This document shows, piece by piece, positions 35,980 through 42,989 of a stretch of DNA of 64,000 bases (position 1 is its first letter; each line of letters starts with the position of its first letter). The notes beneath the pieces are model-generated. The model saw only the letters and a program-made list of their open reading frames with translations, searched no databases and was not told the origin of the DNA. Source of the DNA: Flavobacteriales bacterium (GTDB taxonomy: Bacteria > Bacteroidota > Bacteroidia > Flavobacteriales_F > PHOS-HE28); NCBI GenBank assembly GCA_016699575.1, contig CP064979.1, positions 3,472,001 to 3,536,000 of the forward strand, in the 5' to 3' direction. Made by a program: the position numbers and the translations under genes.

Positions 35980-36585
35980 ATGATCACCTACATCATCATC
36001 GGCATCACTGTAATTGTGTCCATGCGCGCTATGCAGGACCGGCCCATGATGGAAAAGCTCCTGTTCGAGCCGTTCCAAGTGGAGCACCGCAAGGAGTGGT
36101 ACCGCTTCATCAGCCATGCTTTCGTGCACGCCAACGGGCCGCACCTCTTCGTGAACATGTTCGTGCTGTGGATGTTCGGCCGGAAGGTGGAGCATCAGTT
36201 GTCCGCTTTCACCGGCATGGAACTCACTGTCTTCCTGCTGTTGTACTTGGGCGCCGCCATCGTGGCCGCCGTGCCGGGTTTCCTGCGCCACCGCAACAAC
36301 CCCGAGTACCGGGCGGTGGGGGCCAGCGGTGCCGTGGCCGCGGTGCTCTTCGCCAGCATCGTCATCGACCCGTTGGACGAGCTTTATCTCTTCGCCATTC
36401 TGCCGTTGCCCGGCTGGTTGATGGGCATCGGCTACCTGGTGTACGAGTACGTCCAGGACAAGAAGGCCCATGGCCGCATCGCGCACGACGCGCATTTCAC
36501 CGGGGCGTTGTTCGGTGTGCTCTTCATGGCCGCCGTCGAGCCGCGCCTGCTCACCACCTTGGTGCAACGCATCGTAGGCGCATGA
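35980..36585 (+). CDS. Rhomboid family intramembrane serine protease
   Basis: 201 residues with six hydrophobic helices. Motifs include HAFVHANGPHLFVNMFVLWMFG (the WR/HxxxHxxxN-type region of helix 2), GASGAVAAVLFASIV (catalytic Ser) and AHDAHFTGALFGVLF (catalytic His). The family cleaves transmembrane segments within the membrane. The stop codon overlaps the start of the gmhB-like gene by 4 bases (ATGA), so the two are coupled. Substrate unknown. Confidence 0.9.
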   Translation: MITYIIIGITVIVSMRAMQDRPMMEKLLFEPFQVEHRKEWYRFISHAFVHANGPHLFVNMFVLWMFGRKVEHQLSAFTGMELTVFLLLYLGAAIVAAVPGFLRHRNNPEYRAVGASGAVAAVLFASIVIDPLDELYLFAILPLPGWLMGIGYLVYEYVQDKKAHGRIAHDAHFTGALFGVLFMAAVEPRLLTTLVQRIVGA

Positions 36586-37079
36586 GCAAGGGCGCCGTTC
36601 TCCTTGACCGCGATGGCGTGGTGAACCGCGAGCGCGGCGAGCATACCTGGCGACTGGAGGACTTCGAGATCCTGCCCGATGTGGTGGAGGCCCTGCGGCG
36701 TTTGCATGCCCGTGGAATACCGGTGGCCATCATTACCAACCAGAGCGGCATCGGCCTGGGTCTTTACGGCGAAGCCGAGGTGGAAAAGCTGCACGGCTAT
36801 CTTCACGACCGCCTCGCCGAAGCCGGGGCGCCCACGCCGTTGATCCTGCATTGCCCGCACCACCCGACGAACGGCAAGTGCCTGTGCCGCAAGCCGGGCC
36901 ATTTGCTCGTGCAGCGAGCCATGGCCTTGTTGGGGGCCGATCCCTCGGCCACCCTGTTCATCGGTGACCGCGACCGCGATGTGCAGGCCGCTGAGGCCGC
37001 CGGTGCCAAGGGACTTTTGGTGGAAGCGAACACCGCGCTGTTGCCCGTGCTCCAGCGCGCCGAACTACTTGCTGTATGA
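36582..37079 (+). CDS. gmhB: D-glycero-D-manno-heptose-1,7-bisphosphate phosphatase-like HAD hydrolase
   Basis: 165 residues. The HAD motifs are LLDRDGVVN (nucleophile and acid Asp), ITNQSG and IGDRDRDVQAA. The insert HCPHHPTNGKCLCRKPG is the Cys/His zinc loop that distinguishes GmhB from other HAD phosphatases. GmhB removes the C7 phosphate during ADP-heptose synthesis for LPS core; some homologues act on histidinol phosphate instead. The length is near the family's usual 180. It overlaps both neighbours by 4 bases. Confidence 0.85.
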   Translation: MSKGAVLLDRDGVVNRERGEHTWRLEDFEILPDVVEALRRLHARGIPVAIITNQSGIGLGLYGEAEVEKLHGYLHDRLAEAGAPTPLILHCPHHPTNGKCLCRKPGHLLVQRAMALLGADPSATLFIGDRDRDVQAAEAAGAKGLLVEANTALLPVLQRAELLAV

Positions 37080-37924
37080 GGCCTTGGGCGATCGTGAACG
37101 GGGAGCTGGTGGAGGGCGACAAGCCCGCCGTGCTGATGGACAACCGTGCGTTCCACTACGGCGATGGCGTGTTCGAGAGCATCCGTGTGATCAATGGCAA
37201 GCCGTGCTTCCTCGATGCGCATTGGACCCGCAGCCAGGAGGGCTTGAAGGCGCTGCACATCGATGCGCCCAAGCACTTGGACCAACGATCGCTGGCCGAA
37301 CGCATTGAACTGCTGGTGCAGCGCACCGGCATCCTCAGTGGCCGCTGCCGATTGACGCTCTTCCGCGAGGGCACGGGGTATTTCCGCCCGGAACAGAACA
37401 AGTGCGGCTACACGATCGAACTGCATCCGCTCACGCATGAGAACTACCGACTGAACCATGAGGGCCTCACGGTGGACATATGGCCGGAAATGCGTAAGCC
37501 GGTGAACATGCTCAGCGTGCACAAGACGCTCAACTGCCAGTACTACATCATGGCAGGCCTGTGGAGCCGCGAGCGCAACTTGGATGAGTGCCTCTTGCAG
37601 AACGACCGCGGCAACATCATCGAGAGCAGCAGCGGCAACCTCTTCATCGTGAGCAACGGTGTGCTGTACACGCCTTCGCTGAGCGACGGCTGCTTGGGCG
37701 GTGTGATGCGCATGCAGGTCATAAACCTGGCGCTGAGCACGGGCATGAAGGTGTACGAGTGCTCGCTGAACCCGCAGAACCTGCTCGCGGCCGACGAGCT
37801 CTTCTTCACCAACGCCGTGCGCGGCATCCAATGGGCCGGGGCCTACCGCACGAAGCGGTATGCGCACCGCACTGCGCTCCACTTGGTGGACCTTCTGAAC
37901 AAGTCGCTGGGCGCCGCTAGTTGA
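37076..37924 (+). CDS. Class IV aminotransferase (aminodeoxychorismate lyase / D-amino-acid aminotransferase-like)
   Basis: 282 residues. NRAFHYGDGVFESIRVINGKP is the family start, and SVHKTLNCQYYIMAGLWSRERNLDECLL holds the PLP-binding Lys. NIIESSSGNLFIV follows, with the class IV Glu/Ser region. The chemistry is either transamination or, as in PabC, release of pyruvate from aminodeoxychorismate for folate. The exact substrate cannot be read from sequence. It is the last gene of the rhomboid-gmhB operon (4-base overlap), and its 3' end overlaps the convergent yqgE gene by 8 bases. Confidence 0.82.
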   Translation: MRPWAIVNGELVEGDKPAVLMDNRAFHYGDGVFESIRVINGKPCFLDAHWTRSQEGLKALHIDAPKHLDQRSLAERIELLVQRTGILSGRCRLTLFREGTGYFRPEQNKCGYTIELHPLTHENYRLNHEGLTVDIWPEMRKPVNMLSVHKTLNCQYYIMAGLWSRERNLDECLLQNDRGNIIESSSGNLFIVSNGVLYTPSLSDGCLGGVMRMQVINLALSTGMKVYECSLNPQNLLAADELFFTNAVRGIQWAGAYRTKRYAHRTALHLVDLLNKSLGAAS

Positions 37925-38504
37925 GCGTCGGGTCCTCGGGGAATCCCGCGAGCGCGGCGTATTCACCACCCATTGAACGCAGCGTTTCCGCCCATAGGTC
38001 ATCGCGCTTGGTGCCCATGATGCGCGGCTTGGTGCTTTCGCCCACCAGCCAGGAGCGCTGCTGCATCTCGTTGCTCAGTTGGTCCTTGCCCCAGCCGCTG
38101 TAGCCCACGAAGAAGCGCACGTGTTTGGCCAGGCGCGGGTCGGCCGTGAGGATCCCTTGCAGCTGCTCGAAGTCGCCGCCCACCGAAACACCGGCCACCA
38201 CTTCCTGACTTCCCTCGAGCCGCGCACCGAACGTGTGCAGGTAGTAGAGGTTGCCGCTTTGCACCGGACCACCGATGGCCACACGTGTCTTGATGGGCGG
38301 GAAGCCCTCCACCAGATCGCTGATCTGCAGGTCGATGTACCGGTTGAGCACGAAGCCGAAGGATCCTTCGCTGTCGTGGTCGCACAGGAGCACCACGGTG
38401 CGGCGGAAGTAAGGGTCCGGCAGATAAGGCCCGCTCACGAGCAGCCGTCCGCGCTTGGGGTCAAGCTGGTTCAACGGGTCCAGTTCGAGCGGATCCTTGG
38501 CCAT
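37917..38504 (-). CDS. YqgE/AlgH family protein
   Basis: 195 residues from the ATG at 38504; a TTG four codons upstream is less likely. GRLLVSGPYLPDPYFRRTVVLLCDHDSEGSFGFVLNR, IGGPVQSGNLYYLH, and VGYSGWGKDQLSNEMQQRSWLVG are the conserved blocks of this widespread family. Its biochemical role is not settled; AlgH has been linked to alginate regulation in Pseudomonas. The protein is expected to be cytoplasmic. Confidence 0.92.
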   Translation of the reverse strand: MAKDPLELDPLNQLDPKRGRLLVSGPYLPDPYFRRTVVLLCDHDSEGSFGFVLNRYIDLQISDLVEGFPPIKTRVAIGGPVQSGNLYYLHTFGARLEGSQEVVAGVSVGGDFEQLQGILTADPRLAKHVRFFVGYSGWGKDQLSNEMQQRSWLVGESTKPRIMGTKRDDLWAETLRSMGGEYAALAGFPEDPTLN

Positions 38505-38580
38505 GGTCCGGGACAAGTTATGCGAAGCGGAAAGGTGCCCCGAAAGGGATAACGGTCATGTGACGGTCCGGTTGCGCGGA

Positions 38581-38588
38581 TACCTTCG
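38581..38588 (+). promoter_or_regulatory. -7 box TACCTTCG before pdxH
   Basis: It lies 17 bases before the ATG at 38606 and matches the TAnnTTYG pattern repeated across the window. Confidence 0.45.
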
Positions 38589-38605
38589 GCCGAAAGCGAT
38601 CCCGG

Positions 38606-39256
38606 ATGGACCCCGTGAATGGCATGCAGGTGGACCTGCGGAACAACTACGGTAAGGATGCACTGAGCGAGAAGGAGGCGGGCGACGACCCCATCGCGCT
38701 TTTCGGCCGATGGCTGCAACAAGCAAAGTCGCAGAACGTGCCCGAGTACAACGCGATGGCATTGGCCACCTCGGGGGCGGATCATTTGTCGTGCAGGATG
38801 GTGCTGCTGCGGTCGTTCGATGCCGAGGGCTTCGTGTTCTTCTCCAACTACAACAGCCGCAAAGCCTCGGACCTGGAGTCCGATACGCGGGCTGCACTCA
38901 CCTTCTTCTGGCCTCAGCTCGAACGGCAGGTACGGATCGAAGGCCGGGGTGAACGCGTGGAAGCCGCCATGAGCGATGCGTATTGGGAACAACGCCCGCG
39001 CGAGAGCAGGATCAGTGCCTGGGCCAGTGATCAGAGCATGCCGGTCGCTTCGAGGGAACGATTGATGGAACGCTATGCCCGCTGGGAAGAACGCTTCACG
39101 GATGCTGATGTTCCGCGTCCGTTCCATTGGGGCGGCACCCGTGTGCGGCCGTTGCGCATCGAGTTCTGGCAGGGTGGTGCCGATCGCATGCACGATCGTA
39201 TCGTCTTCGAGCGCCGCACCCACGATGGTTGGGACCGGTCGCGGCTGCAGCCATAG
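38606..39256 (+). CDS. pdxH: Pyridoxamine 5'-phosphate oxidase
   Basis: 216 residues, the usual length. The FMN- and substrate-binding blocks are NAMALATSGADHLSCRMVLLRSFDAEGFVFFSNYNSRKASDL, FFWPQLERQVRIEGRGERV, RPRESRISAWASDQS, and the C-terminal FWQGGADRMHDRI...WDRSRLQP. PdxH converts pyridoxamine or pyridoxine 5'-phosphate to pyridoxal 5'-phosphate, the cofactor used by nearby aminotransferases. Its TAG stop is the first three bases of a MITE-like element (39254-39419), so the element inserted exactly at the end of this gene. Confidence 0.94.
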   Translation: MDPVNGMQVDLRNNYGKDALSEKEAGDDPIALFGRWLQQAKSQNVPEYNAMALATSGADHLSCRMVLLRSFDAEGFVFFSNYNSRKASDLESDTRAALTFFWPQLERQVRIEGRGERVEAAMSDAYWEQRPRESRISAWASDQSMPVASRERLMERYARWEERFTDADVPRPFHWGGTRVRPLRIEFWQGGADRMHDRIVFERRTHDGWDRSRLQP

Positions 39257-39419
39257 AGCCTGTTCAGGATCTCCGCATTCGCCTCCGCAATGGTCTTTGG
39301 CGACCATACTTCGTTGCGGAAACCGTCACGTAGCACCGGCTATGCTCCGGTTCCGCGCCTCGTCTGGCCGCCAAATCCTCATCGCTCGCCTCAAAAGGGG
39401 AGATCCTGAACAGGCTCTA
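39254..39419. mobile_element. 166-bp MITE-like element with 21-bp perfect terminal inverted repeats
   Basis: The two ends, 39254-39274 and 39399-39419, are exact inverted copies (left end starts TAGAGCCTGTTCAGG). Inside are two smaller hairpins: CCGCAATGGTC paired with GACCA...TTGCGG, and ACCGG...CCGGT. There is no coding capacity. The pdxH stop codon is supplied by the left end. The gap up to 39475 otherwise holds only the Thx terminator. Confidence 0.75.
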
Positions 39420-39426
39420 AGGTGCC

Positions 39427-39455
39427 AAAAGCGGAAGGCCCCGATGTGGGGCCTT
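39427..39455 (-). terminator. Terminator of the Thx gene
   Basis: AAGGCCCC and GGGGCCTT form a perfect hairpin. On the minus strand it is followed by CCGCTTTT, 21 bases after the stop. Confidence 0.75.
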
Positions 39456-39475
39456 CGCTCTGTAGCAGCAACTGC

Positions 39476-39658
39476 TCACTTCTTCTTCTTGGCTGCCGCC
39501 TTCTTCTTCGGTGCGGCTTTCTTGGCGGCCTTCTTTACCACCTTCTTCGCGCCGGCCTTCTTGGCGTTGGCCACGCGTGCGCGCTTGCTCGGGCGGCTCT
39601 TGCCGCGGCTGCCGATGGTGCGCTTTCCTTTCTTCGTCTTCTTATCTCCTTTGCCCAT
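39476..39658 (-). CDS. 30S ribosomal protein Thx-like, with extended Lys/Ala tail
   Basis: 60 residues from the ATG at 39658. MGKGDKKTKKGKRTIGSRGKSRP is the Thx (bTHX) signature seen in Thermus and Bacteroidota 30S subunits, where this short basic peptide fills a cavity in the 30S head. A tail of about 37 residues (KRARVANAKKAGAKKVVKKAAKK...) makes it roughly twice the usual length. The tail resembles the histone-like part of the START protein at 29816. It has its own promoter and terminator. Confidence 0.85.
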   Translation of the reverse strand: MGKGDKKTKKGKRTIGSRGKSRPSKRARVANAKKAGAKKVVKKAAKKAAPKKKAAAKKKK

Positions 39659-39682
39659 TGTAAGGGTGTTTAGGGGTTTGAA

Positions 39683-39690
39683 CAAAAGTA
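39683..39690 (-). promoter_or_regulatory. -7 box TACTTTTG of the Thx gene
   Basis: A perfect TAnnTTTG box on the minus strand, 24 bases before the ATG at 39658. No TTG is seen at -33. Confidence 0.6.
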
Positions 39691-39768
39691 CCCGTGCATC
39701 GGGCGGATCACGTTCGATCGCACCTCTCCCTTTCCACCGTGCACTGTTCATGGTGTGGCACGGATCGC

Positions 39769-40461
39769 TCACGCTGCTCCGCTCTCACGCTTATTGGAAC
39801 GTTCGCGCAACCGCTCTTCGATGAGCGACGCATGATGCCGCGTCTTGCGCGCCCATTCGATCTTCAACTTCAGCAGGTCGGCAGTGCTGAGTTGCCACGG
39901 CACGTTGCTCGCGCGCAACCGTTCCGTTACGTTGAACAGCACGATGGCCGCACTGACGCTGATGTTGTAGCTCTCCGTGAAGCCGTGCATGGGGATGCGC
40001 ACGCGGGTGTCCGCCGCAGCCAGGAGCTGGTCGCTGAGGCCTTGCAGTTCGGTGCCGAAACAGAACGCGATCGGTGTGCTGATGTCGAGGTCCTTCAGAT
40101 CCACACTGTTGCCGTGCGGTGAGGTGGCGGCGATGCGGTAGCCCTGTTCGCGCAGCCGCTTCACGCAATCCATGGTGTTGTTGGTGCCCTCGCGCCAGCG
40201 TTGCAGGTCCACCCACTTGCTGCTGCCCAGGGTCACGTCAGGGTTCAAGGTGTACTTGTTGCGGTTCTCGATGATGTGCAGGTCCTGCACACCGAGCAGA
40301 TCGCAGGTGCGCACCACGGCGCTGGCATTGTGGCTCTGGTAGATGTCCTCCAGCACCACCGTGACATGTCGCGTACGCATGGGCGCGATGCGATCGAACA
40401 GTGCGCGCTTGTTGTCAGTGATGAACGCGCCGAGCTGCGCGTAGAGTTCTTCGTCGGTCAT
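39769..40461 (-). CDS. TrmH family tRNA/rRNA (guanosine-2'-O)-methyltransferase
   Basis: 230 residues. It carries the SPOUT motifs: VVLEDIYQSHNASAVVRTCDLLGV (motif 1), ATSPHGNSVDL, FCFGTELQGLSDQLL (motif 2) and IPMHGFTESYNISVSAAIVLFNV (motif 3, in the trefoil knot that binds S-adenosylmethionine). The length and the 'MTDEELYAQLGAFIT...R.ALFDRI...RTRHVTVVLEDIY' start match tRNA Gm18 methyltransferase TrmH, which is the likely role. The transcript probably ends at a hairpin beyond the gene. Confidence 0.88.
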   Translation of the reverse strand: MTDEELYAQLGAFITDNKRALFDRIAPMRTRHVTVVLEDIYQSHNASAVVRTCDLLGVQDLHIIENRNKYTLNPDVTLGSSKWVDLQRWREGTNNTMDCVKRLREQGYRIAATSPHGNSVDLKDLDISTPIAFCFGTELQGLSDQLLAAADTRVRIPMHGFTESYNISVSAAIVLFNVTERLRASNVPWQLSTADLLKLKIEWARKTRHHASLIEERLRERSNKRESGAA

Positions 40462-40480
40462 CGGTGGCCGAAGGTGTGCA

Positions 40481-40509
40481 AAAAGAAAGGCCCCTCTTGC
40501 GAGGAGCCT
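40481..40509 (-). terminator. Terminator of the HU gene
   Basis: AGGCTCCTCG and its partner around TTGCGAGGAGCCT form a hairpin. On the minus strand it is followed by TTTCTTTTT, 26 bases after the HU stop. Confidence 0.75.
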
Positions 40510-40534
40510 CTCCAGTGTCCGCAGGACGGGCAGC

Positions 40535-40807
40535 TTACTTCAGCTTCTTGCTGAGTTCAGCACCGGCCTTGAACTTCACCACCTTCTTGGCAGCGATCTT
40601 GATCTCCTTGCCCGTTTGCGGGTTGCGGCCTTTGCGGGCCTTGCGCTGCGTCACCGAGAAAGTGCCGAAGCCTACGAGAGCCACGCGGTCACCTTTCTTC
40701 AGGGCCTTGTGGGTGTTGTTCACGAAGGCGTCGAGGGCGCGCTTCGCATCAGCCTTCGAGATCTTCGCCTCGGCGGCCACGCTTTCGATCAGTTCTGCTT
40801 TGTTCAT
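40535..40807 (-). CDS. hup: HU family DNA-binding protein
   Basis: 90 residues. MNKAELIESVAAEAKISKADAKRALDAF, then KKGDRVALVGFGTFSVTQRKARKGRNPQTGKEIKIAAKKVVKFKAGAELSKKL, are the HU dimer and DNA-arm sequences; RNPQTGKEI is the arm-tip with the intercalating Pro. It bends and compacts DNA. A strong promoter (40854-40883) and a terminator make it a single-gene unit. Confidence 0.96.
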   Translation of the reverse strand: MNKAELIESVAAEAKISKADAKRALDAFVNNTHKALKKGDRVALVGFGTFSVTQRKARKGRNPQTGKEIKIAAKKVVKFKAGAELSKKLK

Positions 40808-40853
40808 CTGACTTGGGTTTTGGGCGGACCGGTGGTTTGTTGCGGTCCGGGGT

Positions 40854-40883
40854 CAAATGTAGCCGGAGAGCCGCGCCCGTCAA
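40854..40883 (-). promoter_or_regulatory. Strong Bacteroidota promoter of the HU gene
   Basis: On the minus strand TTG (40883-40881) is followed 19 bases later by a perfect TACATTTG (40861-40854). Both spacing and boxes match the primary sigma consensus, which fits an abundant protein. Confidence 0.75.
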
Positions 40884-40993
40884 GGGTTTCCGGGGCTCCC
40901 GCCGGAGAATGTTGAAAAAACAGGGGGTTTGTTGATAACTCCTCCTGTAATCCGCTGCCAGTGCGGGTTCCAGGAACGGCCTCGCCAGGCTTT

Positions 40994-41422
40994 TCAGGGT
41001 TGCGTCCAAAGGGTGCCCGCATCCACCGGCACGCGGTCCGAACCATCGAAGAAGGGGGCTTGCACGCTGATGACACGCAGCGGCCCATCGCCGGAAACCT
41101 TTACTGCATGCGGTGTTCCGCGTGGTATGGCGATGAACGAACCAGGCGCGATGGCGAAGATGCTGTCGCCCAAGAGCATGGTTCCGCTGCCCTCCAGCAC
41201 ATGCACATGCTCCGTGTGGTGTGCGTGCAAGTGGGGCCTCACACCACCTTGGATGCACAGCAGGAAGGAGGTGGAAAGACTGTCGTTGCTCAACGTCCTG
41301 CTGCGCACGGAACCCTCGCCGGGCGGGCATTCCAGAGCACTGGATGAGAGAACGGCCTGCGCGCGCATGGCTGTGGAAGTCATGACGAACGTCAGTGCCG
41401 TGAGGAATGTTCCGGTGTTCAT
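40994..41422 (-). CDS. Secreted cupin domain protein
   Basis: 142 residues with signal peptide MNTGTFLTALTFVMTSTAMRAQ. The cupin motifs are RPHLHAHHTEHVHVLEGSG (His and Glu metal ligands, HxHxxxxEH) and FIAIPRGTPHAVKVSG (last His). It binds a metal, but its substrate is unknown; periplasmic cupins of this size are often sugar- or small-acid-binding. Its start overlaps the fmt stop by 4 bases, making it the last gene of the recQ-mpg-fmt operon. Confidence 0.85.
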   Translation of the reverse strand: MNTGTFLTALTFVMTSTAMRAQAVLSSSALECPPGEGSVRSRTLSNDSLSTSFLLCIQGGVRPHLHAHHTEHVHVLEGSGTMLLGDSIFAIAPGSFIAIPRGTPHAVKVSGDGPLRVISVQAPFFDGSDRVPVDAGTLWTQP

Positions 41423-42381
41423 CGCAAGGTGATGGATTGATCGACAGCGATGCCGCGCGCGAGATCGGCAGCGGACATCCGGCGCTTGCCTTCCAACTGC
41501 ACTTCGATCAATCGCAACCAGCCATCACCACAAGCCACCAGCATTCCTTCGCGATCCAATTGCACGGTTCCAGGTACAACGGAGGATGATGGTCCGGACG
41601 ACGCGAGGGATGTGCGCAGCACCTTGAAGTGCATCTTGCGGTCACCTTGGTGCCATTCCGTCCACGCGCCCGGATAGGGGCTCAGTCCGCGGATGTGGTC
41701 GTGCACACGGGTAGTATGGTGTCGCCAATCAATTCGGCAGTTCTCCGGTGCAAGCTTGGGTGCGGACCTGAGCACGACATTGGCATCGGCCTGTTGTGGT
41801 TGGCGTTGGATCGTTCCGTCCAGCACGTGTTGAACGGTCCGTGCAAGCAGTTGGCCACCCATCGCGGCCAGACGGTCGTGCAGTTCACCTGCGGTCTCGT
41901 TCGGGCCGATGGACAACGTCTCGCGCATCAGCACATCGCCGGTATCGATCTCGTGACGGATGAAGAAGGTGGTGGCGCCCGTGGTCGTTTCGCCATTGAT
42001 GACCACCCAGTTGATCGGCGCGGCGCCACGGTATTGCGGCAGCAAGGATGCGTGCAGGTTGATGGTGCCCAAGCGTGGCATGTTCCAAACCGCTTCCGGC
42101 AACATGCGGAATGCCACCACCACGAACAGGTCGGCACCGAGCCCGGCCAGCTGCCGGTGGAAGTCAGGGTCGCGCAGCTTGACCGGCTGGAACAGCGGAA
42201 GACCAAGTTCCAGCGCCCGTGCCTTCACCGCGCTTCCTTGCAATTGACGTCCCCGGCCCGCCGGTTTGTCCGGGGCGGTGACAACGCCAACGACATCGAC
42301 GTTGGCCTTTACCAACGCATCCAACGAACGCACCGCGAATTCGGGCGTTCCCATGAAGACCACTTTGCGGGACGTGCTCAT
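41419..42381 (-). CDS. fmt: Methionyl-tRNA formyltransferase
   Basis: 320 residues. VVFMGTPEFAVRSLDAL, VTAPDKPAGRGR, INLHASLLPQYRGAAPINWVVINGETTTGATTFFIRHEIDTGDVL (with the catalytic Asn-His...Asp set) and the C-terminal tRNA-binding domain (VRGLSPYPGAWTE-like GLSPYPGAWTEWH) are all present. It formylates initiator Met-tRNA. Its start overlaps the mpg stop by 4 bases. Confidence 0.95.
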   Translation of the reverse strand: MSTSRKVVFMGTPEFAVRSLDALVKANVDVVGVVTAPDKPAGRGRQLQGSAVKARALELGLPLFQPVKLRDPDFHRQLAGLGADLFVVVAFRMLPEAVWNMPRLGTINLHASLLPQYRGAAPINWVVINGETTTGATTFFIRHEIDTGDVLMRETLSIGPNETAGELHDRLAAMGGQLLARTVQHVLDGTIQRQPQQADANVVLRSAPKLAPENCRIDWRHHTTRVHDHIRGLSPYPGAWTEWHQGDRKMHFKVLRTSLASSGPSSSVVPGTVQLDREGMLVACGDGWLRLIEVQLEGKRRMSAADLARGIAVDQSITLR

Positions 42382-42989
42382 CGGGGAGCGAAGGAATGCT
42401 CCGGATGCACACGGAAACGGTAGGGCAGCAGCGCATCATCACCAGCGTAGTCAACACCGATGCGAGGACCGACCAGGATGTCCGATGTGGGCACGACAAT
42501 CCCATGGTCTTCGAGCCGCACGGTGCCGGAGAGCAGGTCCATGCCGTTATGTTGTAGCGTGATGCCCAATGCGGTCGTCAACTTTCCCGGGCCACCGCTC
42601 AACTCGCCGAACGACATGCCCTTTGCTTTCGGACCTCTTCGGCTACGCATCAGTGCTTCGCCATGCAGGGGTTGCAGTGCGCGAACGAGCACGGCGTGCG
42701 GTACATCGCGATGGTTCGTTACCACGTTGAAGAGGTCGTGGATGCCGTAGCACTTGTACACGTATGCGATGCCGCCAGGTGCGTACATGTTCTCGTTGCG
42801 GGCGGTGCGCCGCCCAGCGTAGGCATGCGAGGCGCGGTCGGTTGCACCAGCATACGCTTCCGTTTCGGTGATGATCCCGCTGGTGAGCGTTCGGCCTCTT
42901 CCGGTAACGAGCACCTTGCCGATCAGATCACGCGCGATCCGTACCACATCCGTTTGCAGGAAGAAGTCCCGCTCAAGCACCTTGCTCAT
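42378..42989 (-). CDS. DNA-3-methyladenine glycosylase (AAG/MPG type)
   Basis: 203 residues from the ATG at 42989 (an ATG-less extension to 43019 is possible). The motifs are FFLQTDVVRIARDLIGKVLV, GIITETEAYAG..DRASHAYAGRRTARNENMYAPGGIAYVYKCYGIHDLFNVVT, and LSGGPGKLTTALGI. They include the catalytic Glu of TEAYxG and the intercalating Tyr region. It excises alkylated purines from DNA. It starts inside the 3' end of recQ, so the two repair genes are coupled. Confidence 0.93.
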   Translation of the reverse strand: MSKVLERDFFLQTDVVRIARDLIGKVLVTGRGRTLTSGIITETEAYAGATDRASHAYAGRRTARNENMYAPGGIAYVYKCYGIHDLFNVVTNHRDVPHAVLVRALQPLHGEALMRSRRGPKAKGMSFGELSGGPGKLTTALGITLQHNGMDLLSGTVRLEDHGIVVPTSDILVGPRIGVDYAGDDALLPYRFRVHPEHSFAPR

